Counted from the first letter of the stretch, positions 29,014 through 38,140 are shown. The stretch is 64,000 nt of DNA from Halobaculum limi (GCF_029490015.1 NZ_CP120468.1:2976001-3040000), one strand, 5' to 3'. Notes: generated by a model not told the origin, from the sequence alone. Numbers and translations: made by a program.

Positions 29014-29511
29014 ATGCGACGACGTGCCCTCCTCGCGGCCCTCTCGACGACGTGTGTCGCCGGTTGCCTGAGCGACGGCGGCGGTTCCGACGGACCGACG
29101 CGAAGCGATCGAGATGAGACAGCCGGGACTGAGACGACCGCCGTCGGTCCCGACCAGACCCCCACCGGAACAGACGACTCGCAGACGCTGACACCAACTG
29201 AGGGGGCGGGGACGATTCGGGTCGGAAACGACGCCGACGTTCGTGCAGAGGTTCGCGTCGAGATTCACGACCTCGACGGCGACGACGGCGGATTCTATCG
29301 GTGGATACTCGTAGACGCCGGCGACACAACCGCCGTTTCGTTCTCGGTCGACGCGCCCGGCGACTACCGCGCCGTCGCCACGCTCCCGGATCTAGGCGAC
29401 AGGGAGGTGAACCGGACCGCGACCACGCGGTGGTCGGTCGGATCGGTCGATGCGCCGGGGACGATCGTCGTGACGGTGACAGCAGACTCCCTCCGGGTCA
29501 CGACCGAGTGA
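29014..29511 (+). CDS. Lipoprotein of unknown function
   Basis: 165 aa. The N-terminus MRRRALLAALSTTCVAGC ends in a lipobox with Cys18 as lipid anchor; two or three Arg suggest Tat export, usual in haloarchaea. A Thr/Asp-rich linker follows, then a beta-sandwich-like domain (TIRVGNDADVRAEVRVEIHDL...). The ATG at 29014 is preferred over one 42 bases upstream because it places the Arg pair at the start. A CTTATCC box lies about 30 bases before it. Confidence 0.82.
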   Translation: MRRRALLAALSTTCVAGCLSDGGGSDGPTRSDRDETAGTETTAVGPDQTPTGTDDSQTLTPTEGAGTIRVGNDADVRAEVRVEIHDLDGDDGGFYRWILVDAGDTTAVSFSVDAPGDYRAVATLPDLGDREVNRTATTRWSVGSVDAPGTIVVTVTADSLRVTTE

Positions 29512-29542
29512 GCGAGGACCACGACGGACTCCGTACGAGAAA

Positions 29543-29962
29543 TCAGGCGTTGCGGAGAAGTCGTCGGACCGCACTAGCGGCCTCTTCGAACGCCCGTACG
29601 TCGAGTTCGTCCGTCGTGAGTAACACGCCGACGTCGTCTTCGATGACACGCGCGAGGAACCCGCGCTCGTGGAACCGAACTGTGAACGAGTACGGACCGA
29701 TGGCGTCTGCGGTCGTTCCCGACCCCGTCGACGTGCGGATCGGTATCTCGTCGAATCCGACCCGTTCGAGTTCGACCAGCGGCCGCTTGACAGCGCGGAC
29801 GTCGGTCGTCTCGTCGTAGAGGTCAGAACGCGTGTACAGCACGTCGAAGGAGTCGCGTGTGAAGCCGATGACGCTCCGAAGGTCGTCTCCCAGTCCGGTC
29901 CGGGCGGCGGTCACGATGGCGTCGGTGTTGGCTGCGTCGAGCGGTATTTCACGGTCTTGCAT
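29543..29962 (-). CDS. Conserved haloarchaeal protein (DUF7522-like)
   Basis: 139 aa soluble protein. The phrase LRSVIGFTRDSFDVLYTRSDLYDETTDVRAVKRPL is typical of a small haloarchaeal family of unknown function often encoded near regulators; the DUF number is from memory. No catalytic residues are evident. Convergent with the lipoprotein gene. Confidence 0.7.
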   Translation of the reverse strand: MQDREIPLDAANTDAIVTAARTGLGDDLRSVIGFTRDSFDVLYTRSDLYDETTDVRAVKRPLVELERVGFDEIPIRTSTGSGTTADAIGPYSFTVRFHERGFLARVIEDDVGVLLTTDELDVRAFEEAASAVRRLLRNA

Positions 29963-30189
29963 CTCTATGTGAGTATTACGACAGGTTCAGTATCAACGCT
30001 TTCGGCGATCGGAGCGCTCTGGGATCCGCCGAACACGCCGGGTGTATCGCCGGATCGGCCCGGAGTACTCGTGTGTCGACCGATACTGATCGCGTGGCTA
30101 CCAGCGAGCGATCGAGTAGCGACAGGAGAGTAACAGTCGAGATATCGGCCCGAGGAACAATTATGTCAACTGTACACAATAGTCGCAGT

Positions 30190-31251
30190 ATGCGAGCCGC
30201 AGTCTTGCGCGAACACGGCGAACCACTGGAGATTACCGACGTCGACGACCCGGAGCCGAGTCCCGGCGGCGTCGTCGTCGACGTAGAGGCGTGCGGCATC
30301 TGCCGGTCGGACTGGCACGGCTGGCAAGGCGACTGGGACTGGCTAGGGATCAAACCCGAGCCAGGACAGATCCTCGGGCACGAACCCGCGGGCCACGTCG
30401 TCGCCGTCGGCGAGGGAGTGGAATCGTTCGCGGAGGGTGACCACGTCGCAATCCCGTTCAACCTCGGCGACGGAACCTGTATGCAGTGTCGCACCGGCCA
30501 CGGCAACACCTGTGAGCAACCGATGCCGCTCGGCTTCGTCGACGCGGTCCCCGGCGCGTTCGCAGAGCAAGTCCACGTCCCCGCCGCCGACCACAACCTC
30601 GTGCACCTCCCCGACGGCGTGAGTTCGGTCGATATGGCAGGTCTCGGCTGTCGGTTTATGACCGCCTTCCACGGTCTCGCGCACCGCGCGCCCGTCGCGG
30701 CGGGCGACTGGGTGGCAATCCACGGCGTCGGCGGCGTCGGCCTCTCGGCGGTCCACATCGCCGACGCCCTCGGGGCGAACGTCGTCGCCGTCGACCTCGA
30801 CGACGGCAAACTCGCGAAGGCGAAAGAACTGGGTGCGGCGGAGACGGTCAACGCCGCCGACACCGACGACGTCCCGGGCGCGGTGACGGCACTCTCGGAC
30901 GGTGGCTGTCACGTCTCGGTCGACGCCCTCGGCATCGGCGAGACGTGTCGCAACTCCGTGCTCAGTCTCGAGACGCGCGGCACCCACGTCCAAATCGGGC
31001 TCACCACCGCCGAGGAGCGTGGGATGGTCGAACTCCCGACCGACGTGATGACGATGAAAGAGATCGAGTTCGTCGGATCGCTTGGCCTGCCGCCGACGCG
31101 CTACGACGAGATATTCCGGATGGTCGCCGGCGGGAAACTCGATCCCAGCGCCGTCGTCAGCGAGACGGTTGCGCTGGAGGACGTGAACCAGAAACTGGAG
31201 GCGATGACGACGTTCGAGACGGAGGGGATTCCGGTGATCGACGAGTTCTGA
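30190..31251 (+). CDS. Zinc-dependent alcohol dehydrogenase (MDR family)
   Basis: 353 aa. Catalytic zinc ligands are in CGICRSDWHGW and GHEPAGHV. The structural zinc site DGTCMQCRTGHGNTC keeps three of four Cys; the first is Asp, a variant seen in relatives. The Rossmann motif is GVGGVGLSAV, and DLDDGKLAKAKELGA suggests an acidic residue for NAD preference. Substrate unknown. The start at 30190 is preferred to 30163 since an AATTAT box lies about 27 bases before it. Confidence 0.9.
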   Translation: MRAAVLREHGEPLEITDVDDPEPSPGGVVVDVEACGICRSDWHGWQGDWDWLGIKPEPGQILGHEPAGHVVAVGEGVESFAEGDHVAIPFNLGDGTCMQCRTGHGNTCEQPMPLGFVDAVPGAFAEQVHVPAADHNLVHLPDGVSSVDMAGLGCRFMTAFHGLAHRAPVAAGDWVAIHGVGGVGLSAVHIADALGANVVAVDLDDGKLAKAKELGAAETVNAADTDDVPGAVTALSDGGCHVSVDALGIGETCRNSVLSLETRGTHVQIGLTTAEERGMVELPTDVMTMKEIEFVGSLGLPPTRYDEIFRMVAGGKLDPSAVVSETVALEDVNQKLEAMTTFETEGIPVIDEF

Positions 31252-31279
31252 GCGGTCCGAAGAGCGCCGCGACGCTTCG

Positions 31280-32146
31280 TCAGTAGAGGTGTTCTGCGAC
31301 CTCTGTCTTGTGGCTACCGGGACCACCGGCCGACGCGGGTCGACGCGCCAGTTGCTCGTCGATGCGGCGGCGGAGGTCGGCGACTCGATTGCCGACGCTG
31401 GCCGCGTCGTGGAGGATCGGATACGTGACCTCCAGCGAGTCGTACAGGAACTGACTGAGCGATCCTCCACTCTCCCGAGAGAGCAAGATTGCGGCCGTGT
31501 GGAAATCGCCAGTCTGTCGCTCGGTGACGAGTCGTTCACACTGACGCTCGATCGCCTGCAGGTCCTCGCGGACCGCCCGCAATTCGGTGTACTGACACTC
31601 CACAAACGGGCGCGAACCGATCGCAGCGAGGTCGTCGCGGAGGGCAGACAGCGTCGTCCCGGCCCGTTCGAGCGCCGTTCGTTCACGCTGGAGCGTCGAC
31701 CGGGTCGCGCGTCGGTCCTCGATCCCCCGTGTAATTGCGGTGATGAGTTGCGATTTCACGTCTGCCGAGAACCGGCCCCCTCCAGCCAACACCGCCGCGA
31801 ACGTCGCACCGAACTCCGCTTCGATGCTCTCGGCGTACGTCTCTCCGTACTCCGCCTCGTAGTGGTCGGTCGCCATCACCGTCTGTCGATACGCCTTCCG
31901 GACGTCCGAACACGCCGACTGGCCGCAGTCACGCGCTTGGTCGGGCGCCGTTGCTCGGGCGAACGCCGGTCCCGCGTTCCCCACCTGCCGGGGCGACGGG
32001 CCCTCGGGGTCGACCCGTGAGACGAGCGTCCGAAATCGCTTGAACGCAGACACCTCTGTGGCGAGTACGTCGTCCTCGCGTTCCACACACTGGATCGCCT
32101 GGTCGATACTGCCCACCCCCTTCGCTCCCCCGGCAGAATATCCCAT
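31280..32146 (-). CDS. Coiled-coil protein (DUF7260-like)
   Basis: 288 aa, largely helical with long Arg/Glu-rich coiled coils (about 130-275). Features are AIQCVEREDDVLATEVSAFKRF at the N-terminus and CSDVRKAYRQTVMATDHYEAEYGE. It resembles the haloarchaeal DUF7260 family. No membrane segment or signal. The ATG at 32146 follows an AT-rich stretch, whereas the longer in-frame version would cross the ppk1 promoter. Confidence 0.7.
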   Translation of the reverse strand: MGYSAGGAKGVGSIDQAIQCVEREDDVLATEVSAFKRFRTLVSRVDPEGPSPRQVGNAGPAFARATAPDQARDCGQSACSDVRKAYRQTVMATDHYEAEYGETYAESIEAEFGATFAAVLAGGGRFSADVKSQLITAITRGIEDRRATRSTLQRERTALERAGTTLSALRDDLAAIGSRPFVECQYTELRAVREDLQAIERQCERLVTERQTGDFHTAAILLSRESGGSLSQFLYDSLEVTYPILHDAASVGNRVADLRRRIDEQLARRPASAGGPGSHKTEVAEHLY

Positions 32147-32255
32147 ACGACGGGCGTCACCCGGTCCAGTTGAGAAGGTTGCTAGGAGCAGTACATAGGT
32201 ATCAATACCACTCAGTGCGCCAAAACACTGGTAGGGCCCTTGAGAAGCCTGTTCG

Positions 32256-32298
32256 GCGGGTTTAACCCACCACTCTTTAGCCGGATACCTACGTAGGT
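32256..32298 (+). promoter_or_regulatory. ppk1 upstream palindromes
   Basis: GGGTT-T-AACCC at 32258-32268 is a 5-base inverted repeat, and ACCTACGTAGGT at 32287-32298 is a perfect 12-base palindrome, 20-31 bases before the ppk1 ATG, where the TATA box or transcription start should lie. Candidate operator; regulator unknown. Confidence 0.4.
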
Positions 32299-32317
32299 GA
32301 GACCGTATATCAGTCCA

Positions 32318-34843
32318 ATGTCGTCTCACGACCTGTCGAGTCCCCGACTCTATCTCAACCGCGAACTCTCCGAACTCGCGTTTCAAGAACGCGTCCTCTC
32401 GGAGGGACTCGACGACCGAAACCCGCTGTTAGACCGCCTCCGCTACGTGGCGTACTTCACGAAGAACACAGACGAGTTCTTCATGAAGCGCGTCGGAGGG
32501 TTGAAACAACAGATCGACGCCGGCGTCACCACCGAGAGTCCCGACGGTCGCACGCCGCGCCAACAGCACACGGAGGTCCTCGAAACGGCGCGGCCGCTGT
32601 TCGAGCGGCAGGACACGGCGTGGACAGAGGACCTCAAGCCCACGCTCGCCGACGCCGGCATCGTCGTCCACGACTACGAGGACCTCCCCGCAGAGCCACG
32701 AGCACAACTGCGAGACCACTTCGAAGAGTCGGTGCTGCCGACGCTGACGCCGCTGGCGTTCGACCCCGCACATCCGTTCCCGTTTATCTCGAATCTCTCA
32801 CTGTCGTTGGCGGTCATCTCGGTGTCGTCGGACCTCGACCACCCGCGGTTCACGCGGATCAAGATCCCACAGAACCGCTCGCGGTTCGTTCCCGTCCCCG
32901 GGACCGACCACGAGTACGTCCTGCTGGAAGACCTGATCGAGGAAAATATCGACCTGTTGCTCCCTGACCTCGACATCGTCGACGTCGCGATGTTCAAAGT
33001 GACGCGCAACGCCGAGGTTCGCCGGGACGAGGAGGTCGCCGAGGACCTCATCGACATGATCGAAGAGGTGATCGAACAGCGGCGCTTCGCGACCGTCGTC
33101 CGTCTCGAAGTCGACGCCGACATCTCTCAAGAGGCGCTGTCTGTTCTCAAAGAGCAATTGTCCGTCTCGGACGCCGAGGTGTACAGACGCGAGGGACTGG
33201 TCGACTACCAGTGTCTGTTCGAGTTGACCGACATCGACCGACCCGACCTGAAGGCGCCGGCGTGGACACCACAGCCACACCCGCAGTTGGGAGCGCCACA
33301 GGGGCGTGAGTCCGCTGAGGACGACGCGGTCATCTTCGACCGAATCCGCGAGGCCGACCGTCTCGTGCACCATCCGTACCACACCTTCGAGGGGACCGTC
33401 CAGCGGTTCCTCCGGGCGGCCGCGAACGACCCTGACGTCCTCGCGGTGAAGGCGGCCATTTACCGGACCGCGAGCGACTCGAAGGTGATCCAGAGCCTCA
33501 TCGATGCCGCCGACAACGGCAAACAGGTGGCGGTGATGGTAGAGTTGAAAGCGCGGTTCGACGAGCAGAACAACCTCGAATGGGTGCGTCGACTCGAAGA
33601 GGAAGGCATCCACGTCGCCTACGGAACGGTCGGCCTCAAGACACACACGAAGACTGCGCTCGTCGTCCGGCAGGAGGAAGACGGCGTCAGACTCTACTCA
33701 CACGTCGGCACCGGCAACTACCACTCCGAGACCGCGAAAGGGTATGTCGACCTGGGCGTGTTGACCGCTGACCATGACATCGGGCAGGACCTCACGAAGG
33801 TGTTCAATTTCTTCACGGGGCCGACGCTCGACGACCGCTTCCGCAAACTGCTGATCGCGCCGGTGACGATGCGCGAGCGGTTCACCCGGTACATCAGACG
33901 CGAGGCCGCACACGCTCGCGCCGGCGAGGGCGGCCGGATCGTCGTCAAACTCAACGGATTAGAGGACCCCGAAATCGTCGAGGAACTGTACAAGGCGTCG
34001 CGGGCGGGCGTCGACATCGACCTGATCGTGCGGGACATCTGTCGACTCCGCCCCGGACTGGAGGACGTCAGCGAGACGATCACCGTCCACAGCATCGTCG
34101 GGCGGTTCCTCGAACACTCGCGCATCTTCTACTTCGAGAACGCGGGCGACCCCGAGTGGTACATCGGGTCGGCCGACTGGATGACGCGCAACCTCGACAA
34201 CCGCGTCGAGGCGGTCGCACCCATCGACTCGCGTGCGATCCGGCGGCAACTCCGCTTCGTCCTCGAAGCGTCGCTCCTGGACAACCGCCGGCGCTGGGTG
34301 ATGAACGCCGACGGCACGTACGACCAGGTCTCTCCCGACGAAGGTGAGACCGTCATCGACGTACAGGAGGTGTTGATGGACGCGACCGAACGGGCCGTCC
34401 GCTCGAACGGACCGCTCGGCATCGACGTCGACGAGGCCCTCATTCCGTGTGATCTCCTCGTCGAACCCACCGGCGAGACCACCGACGACAGGACGACCGG
34501 TGGCGTCGATCTCACCGCGGCCGAGACGAACGCGGACCCGAGCGCCAACGGGACCGGGTCGGTCTGGGACAATGAGTCGTCTGAGACGATTCGTTCCGGT
34601 GACGGACAAGCAGCTGAGGAAGTCTCCATAGAAGGAGGCGACAAGGCGCCGGCCACAGGCGCAGTCGCGATGGACGGCGTCGACGCCGCGGACGTGCTCG
34701 ATCGACACGACGACCAGTGGTACCGGCCCGACAGCGAGACGTACGGTTGGGCCGTCAGAACCGCCGACGGCGACCGTCGCTACTACAAGACCCGCGACGG
34801 CGCGGCCGCACGACTCCGTGCGGAGTACGAAGCGGACGAGTGA
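32318..34843 (+). CDS. ppk1: Polyphosphate kinase 1, with C-terminal extension
   Basis: 841 aa. Reversibly polymerises ATP gamma-phosphate into polyphosphate. The N-terminal helical domain starts YLNRELSELAFQERVL, and the catalytic half has HVGTGNYHSETAKGY with the phospho-accepting His462 and a second conserved His591 in VHSIVGRFLEHSR. Core homology ends near residue 695; about 145 further residues comprise an acidic low-complexity linker and a terminal small domain (DQWYRPDSETYGWAVRTADG). Normal PPK1 is about 690 aa. The start at 32318 follows family alignment. Confidence 0.96.
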   Translation: MSSHDLSSPRLYLNRELSELAFQERVLSEGLDDRNPLLDRLRYVAYFTKNTDEFFMKRVGGLKQQIDAGVTTESPDGRTPRQQHTEVLETARPLFERQDTAWTEDLKPTLADAGIVVHDYEDLPAEPRAQLRDHFEESVLPTLTPLAFDPAHPFPFISNLSLSLAVISVSSDLDHPRFTRIKIPQNRSRFVPVPGTDHEYVLLEDLIEENIDLLLPDLDIVDVAMFKVTRNAEVRRDEEVAEDLIDMIEEVIEQRRFATVVRLEVDADISQEALSVLKEQLSVSDAEVYRREGLVDYQCLFELTDIDRPDLKAPAWTPQPHPQLGAPQGRESAEDDAVIFDRIREADRLVHHPYHTFEGTVQRFLRAAANDPDVLAVKAAIYRTASDSKVIQSLIDAADNGKQVAVMVELKARFDEQNNLEWVRRLEEEGIHVAYGTVGLKTHTKTALVVRQEEDGVRLYSHVGTGNYHSETAKGYVDLGVLTADHDIGQDLTKVFNFFTGPTLDDRFRKLLIAPVTMRERFTRYIRREAAHARAGEGGRIVVKLNGLEDPEIVEELYKASRAGVDIDLIVRDICRLRPGLEDVSETITVHSIVGRFLEHSRIFYFENAGDPEWYIGSADWMTRNLDNRVEAVAPIDSRAIRRQLRFVLEASLLDNRRRWVMNADGTYDQVSPDEGETVIDVQEVLMDATERAVRSNGPLGIDVDEALIPCDLLVEPTGETTDDRTTGGVDLTAAETNADPSANGTGSVWDNESSETIRSGDGQAAEEVSIEGGDKAPATGAVAMDGVDAADVLDRHDDQWYRPDSETYGWAVRTADGDRRYYKTRDGAAARLRAEYEADE

Positions 34844-34933
34844 GCGGCGGCGTCACTGTCAGTGACAGTCTCGTGTGCGCTCCCCAAGAGAGAAATCTTA
34901 CCGCCAGCGCGAGAAGCGATCTGAGAGCGCAGA

Positions 34934-35503
34934 TTAGACGAGCAGTTGGATGTCGGCGTCGGCCATATCCTGGATCGCCGTCGCCGCGCCGACGCCAGTC
35001 GTGACGCCGTCGTAGAAGTCGTCCTCGTCGTAGTCCATCAGTTCGATCGTCATCTGACACGCCTGGAACTCGACGCCCATGTCCAGCGAGGTCTGAATCA
35101 GTTCCTCGATGGTGGCCGTGTCGTTGTCGGCGATGCGCTTGCCCATCATCGCAGTCGTCATCCGGTCCATCCCCGGAAGCGCGCCGACGATGTTCGGGAC
35201 GGGCATGTTCGGGTTGCCGACGGCGCTCAGTTTGAGGTTCTTCGAGCGCTCCTCGTGGAGGATGTCGAGTCCCCAGAACGTGTGGAACACCGTCACCTCG
35301 TAGCCGAAGGCGGCGGCGGTGCTCGCGAGGATGAGCGGCGGATACGCCATGTCCAGCGTCCCCTTCGTCGCGATGATCGACATCTTCGGGGTCGACTCCT
35401 CCTCGGTGACTGCCGCCAGCGACTCCTCGAGTTCCTCGACGCGTGCGGCCAACTCCGCACGCGAGGGCGTTTCGTCGGGCTGGGTCGGCGTGTCCGTGCT
35501 CAT
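34934..35503 (-). CDS. DsrE/DsrF/DrsH-like sulfur carrier protein
   Basis: 189 aa. An N-terminal acidic coiled coil (about 10-35) precedes the DsrE-like fold: MSIIATKGTLDMAYPPLILASTAAAFGYEVTVFHTFWGL. Cys in EFQACQMTIELM is the likely persulfide-carrying residue. Such proteins shuttle sulfane sulfur with TusA. The TusA gene lies immediately upstream; its stop overlaps an alternative GTG start (35512) and ends 6 bases before this ATG, so they form one transcript. Confidence 0.9.
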   Translation of the reverse strand: MSTDTPTQPDETPSRAELAARVEELEESLAAVTEEESTPKMSIIATKGTLDMAYPPLILASTAAAFGYEVTVFHTFWGLDILHEERSKNLKLSAVGNPNMPVPNIVGALPGMDRMTTAMMGKRIADNDTATIEELIQTSLDMGVEFQACQMTIELMDYDEDDFYDGVTTGVGAATAIQDMADADIQLLV

Positions 35504-35508
35504 CGTGG

Positions 35509-35754
35509 TCACTCCGTCTTGCGGACGTAGTGGGTGAACACGTCCCCGTCTTCCTCCTGGGCGAGCATCTCGACGCCCGGCGTTCCCTCAGCCCACCCGG
35601 CGAGGTCGCTCATACTGCCGGAGTCGGTGGCGATCACTTCGAGCACGTCGCCGACGGCGAGGTCGTCGACGGCGGACTTCGTCTTGATCACCGGCATCGG
35701 GCACGATGCACCTTTCACGTCGAGCGTCTCCGCGATATCGAATTCGGCGTTCAT
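35509..35754 (-). CDS. TusA-family sulfur carrier protein 1
   Basis: 81 aa. The hallmark CPMP motif in VKGASCPMPVIKTKSAV holds the sulfur-carrying Cys, followed by a two-layer alpha/beta fold ending HYVRKTE. It is the first gene of a two-gene operon with the DsrE-like protein. Its promoter has AAGATAAAAC (minus strand, 35771-35780) as TATA box and an inverted repeat TATTG-CA-CAATA directly upstream. Confidence 0.92.
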   Translation of the reverse strand: MNAEFDIAETLDVKGASCPMPVIKTKSAVDDLAVGDVLEVIATDSGSMSDLAGWAEGTPGVEMLAQEEDGDVFTHYVRKTE

Positions 35755-35785
35755 AGTGGTGTTCGCTCCTGTTTTATCTTGGAGC

Positions 35786-35797
35786 TATTGCACAATA
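35786..35797. promoter_or_regulatory. Inverted repeat TATTG-N2-CAATA upstream of tusA operon
   Basis: Perfect 5-base arms with a 2-base spacer, 6-8 bases upstream of the TATA box of the TusA-DsrE operon. The right half extends to CACAATACTGT, a half-site that recurs at other promoters in the block. Confidence 0.6.
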
Positions 35798-35963
35798 CTG
35801 TGTCGTCCTGTAAAAGAATGTCGATCCGGAAAAGATGGCTCGAAGTCGCAGACTCGAAGCCTCCGAACCGGGTTTAGGGCGAATCAAGCGACAGACCGAG
35901 TGCGTCCCACACGAGACACCCACACGTGCGTGAGTGTACGCGACGGGCACAGACGAGGCAGGA

Positions 35964-35982
35964 TTGTGTCCATCACACACAA
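35964..35982. promoter_or_regulatory. Inverted repeat TTGTGT-N7-ACACAA before HTH regulator
   Basis: Six-base arms separated by 7 bases, immediately before a CACTTATAC TATA box (35983-35991) that is 30-38 bases from the ATG. Possible autoregulatory operator, differing from the TATTG/CAATA motif. Confidence 0.4.
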
Positions 35983-36020
35983 CACTTATACCGCGGCGTG
36001 ATCAAATAATTCGTATAGCT

Positions 36021-36419
36021 ATGCCTGATTCGATGGCCGAACAACTCCAGCAGGATATGGAGTGTGAGGGGCTCCTCGAGTGCTTCCACGGGCTGAAACA
36101 ACTCGACAAAGACTGTTTCGCCGTGTTAGTCGAGTCGACTGAGCCGCTGACGATCGACGAAGTCGCCGACCGAGTCGACCGCGAGCGCTCGACCGCGTAC
36201 CGTGCGGTCCAGCGACTGCTGTCGGCCGGATTCATCCAGAAAGAACAGATCAACTACGACCAAGGCGGCTACTACCACGTGTACCGGCCGACGGACCCGT
36301 CACAGATCGCCGACAGTATGCAGCGGATGCTCAACGACTGGTACGCCAAGATGGGCCAACTCATCGGCGAGTTCGAGGACAAGTACGAGGATCCAGAACG
36401 CGCCGTCGCAGAGAACTGA
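36021..36419 (+). CDS. Cysteine-containing winged-HTH regulator
   Basis: 132 aa. The wHTH lies about 28-90 (DCFAVLVESTEPLTIDEVADRV...RSTAYRAVQRLLSAGFIQK...YYHVYRP), of TrmB/MarR-like type, with a C-terminal dimerising helix (about 94-125). Three cysteines, Cys15, Cys21 and Cys32, cluster in the N-terminus; cysteine is rare in such proteins, so thiol, persulfide or metal sensing is plausible. Placed beside the TusA-DsrE operon and within a sulfur gene block, it is the best local candidate for the shared promoter motif. The ATG at 36021 is chosen by TATA spacing. Confidence 0.82.
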   Translation: MPDSMAEQLQQDMECEGLLECFHGLKQLDKDCFAVLVESTEPLTIDEVADRVDRERSTAYRAVQRLLSAGFIQKEQINYDQGGYYHVYRPTDPSQIADSMQRMLNDWYAKMGQLIGEFEDKYEDPERAVAEN

Positions 36420-36590
36420 CCGGCACCGACAGTCTCGCCGAACGCTCAGCGTCGCTCGTTGCGCTCCTCTCGCCCCTTTTGCATCTGCGTAGCGGCCCCG
36501 ACTAGTCAGCGTCACCGGAGTAGTAGCCTGCACGCTGGTATCGCTCCGGGGCTGGGAAACGTATAGTATATCCACCACACATCGTCGTGT

Positions 36591-37094
36591 ATGGGATTGT
36601 TGGTTCCCTACGACGCCTCGCCGCTCTCGAAAGCGGCGCTCATCCGTGCAGCGCAGTTCGACACTATCCTCGAAGAGGGGGTAACTGTTCTGACGGTCGT
36701 CCCGCGCAACAACACCTCGTACGCTCGCGAACGTGGGTGGATCGCTCCCGGGGAGGGGTACGATCAAGACGAAATCGTCGAGACGCTCGAAGAGACGGTC
36801 CAGGCTCTCGCACCGGACGCGACCTTCGAGGTCGAGTTCGTGAGCCGAAACGCACCGTACGGAACGATCGCGAACCGGATCCGACGGCACGCCACCGCCC
36901 ACGACGTCAGTATCGTGTTCATCGGGAGCGAGAACGCGGGGCGGATGGTCGGATCGCTCAGCGTTGGCTCGGCGATCAGTTCCGGGTCGGGCTACGACAC
37001 AATGATCATCTCGCAGGAGGTCCCCGCGAAGATCGAGAAGCTCGAAGAGCAGATGCCGATCGACGACCTCCTCGAAGCGGGAGAGCAATCTTGA
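36591..37094 (+). CDS. Universal stress protein-like, degenerate ATP site
   Basis: 167 aa. Opens MGLLVPYDASPLSKAALIRAAQ, like UspA. The nucleotide motif reads GSENAGRMVGSLSVGSA, with Gly-Ser kept but the first GxxG altered, so ATP binding is uncertain. A C-terminal helix (VPAKIEKLEEQMPIDDLLEAG) is an extension. A TATA-like GTATAGTATATCC lies about 30 bases before the ATG. Confidence 0.82.
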   Translation: MGLLVPYDASPLSKAALIRAAQFDTILEEGVTVLTVVPRNNTSYARERGWIAPGEGYDQDEIVETLEETVQALAPDATFEVEFVSRNAPYGTIANRIRRHATAHDVSIVFIGSENAGRMVGSLSVGSAISSGSGYDTMIISQEVPAKIEKLEEQMPIDDLLEAGEQS

Positions 37095-37164
37095 TCCACC
37101 CACCAGTGCCGCCCGTTCGACGCTGAAGGCCCGACGACCGATCTGACTCCGCGCGACGACTCGT

Positions 37165-38022
37165 CTACCGCGGCGTCACAGACGCGGGCGGAACGAGGAG
37201 GACGTTGTTGTTCCCCTGTGCGACGACCGACTCGGCGGTGCTACCGAGTAACAGCCGACGCAGGCGACTGGTCCCCCGTGCGCCGATCAGCGTCGTGGTC
37301 GCGCCGACGCGCCGTTCCTCGGCGAGTATCTCGTCGACGACGCCGCCGGACCGGACGTTCGTCTCCACGTCGATTCCCATCCGGTCGCGGAGGTCGGTCG
37401 CTAACTCTGCGAGGCGGTCGCGCGCCTCGTCGGTCGCGTCGTCCACCTCCCTCTGTTCGTGACCCCGCACGTGGAGGAGGTACGCTCGCTCGGTCGCTCC
37501 GGAGAGATGCGGGAAGAACTCGTACGCACGCTGTGCGTTCTGCGAGAAGTCCGTCGCGTACAGCGTGTCTCTGAACAGGTGTTCTTTCTTGACCGCGGGC
37601 CCGGTCTCGGTGGTCTCGATCCGTTCGGCGAGGAGCGGTCTGACCGCGGTGCGAGCGACGTTGCGGACGGTACTGCCGATGAGGCGGTTCCGCAGCGGCG
37701 ACTCACCACGAGAGCCGACGACGATCATGTCGGCGTCAAGGCGTTCGGCGAGGCCGTTGATCCGTCGGTGCGGGGTCCCGCGTGCGACGTGGGTTTCGAC
37801 CTCGAACCCGGCCTCCTCGAACACCCGCTGTTGGGAGCCGAGTGCCCTCCGCGCGTTCGACGCGATGTCCATCCCCGGAAGTCCGCTGGAGACGTTGTCC
37901 GGGACGACCGTGAGCAGATGAACCTCCCTCACACCGATGTTCGCGAGACATTCGAGACACGTTCGCGACTCGATGGCGGCTTCGTTAGCTTCCGAGCGGT
38001 CTGTTGCGAAGACGATGCGCAT
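37165..38022 (-). CDS. Tandem universal stress protein
   Basis: 285 aa with two UspA domains. Domain 1 (1-140) begins MRIVFATDRSEANEAA and has GSRGESPLRNRLIGSTV. Domain 2 (about 150-280) begins TLYATDFSQNAQRA and has GARGTSRLRRLLLGSTA. Both ATP motifs are intact. Two Cys in CLECLANIG lie in domain 1. Divergent from the racemase gene; the shared spacer carries two copies of the CAATA half-site. Confidence 0.9.
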   Translation of the reverse strand: MRIVFATDRSEANEAAIESRTCLECLANIGVREVHLLTVVPDNVSSGLPGMDIASNARRALGSQQRVFEEAGFEVETHVARGTPHRRINGLAERLDADMIVVGSRGESPLRNRLIGSTVRNVARTAVRPLLAERIETTETGPAVKKEHLFRDTLYATDFSQNAQRAYEFFPHLSGATERAYLLHVRGHEQREVDDATDEARDRLAELATDLRDRMGIDVETNVRSGGVVDEILAEERRVGATTTLIGARGTSRLRRLLLGSTAESVVAQGNNNVLLVPPASVTPR

Positions 38023-38042
38023 ACTCGGGCCTACGCGGCCGA

Positions 38043-38073
38043 ACAATACTATTGTTTTGGTAGTGCAATACTG
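38043..38073. promoter_or_regulatory. Paired CAATA/TATTG sites between Usp and racemase genes
   Basis: ACAATA-C-TATTGT at 38043-38055 is a palindrome with arms in the outward order, and GCAATACTGTTG at 38065-38076 is a further half-site. They lie 21-54 bases from the Usp start and 65-98 from the racemase start. Confidence 0.5.
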
Positions 38074-38140
38074 TTGCCCAACTCCTCGCTCGGGGGCGCT
38101 TCCCGTACACTCATCCCGTTCGCCTGCGCGGTGAGAGGCG

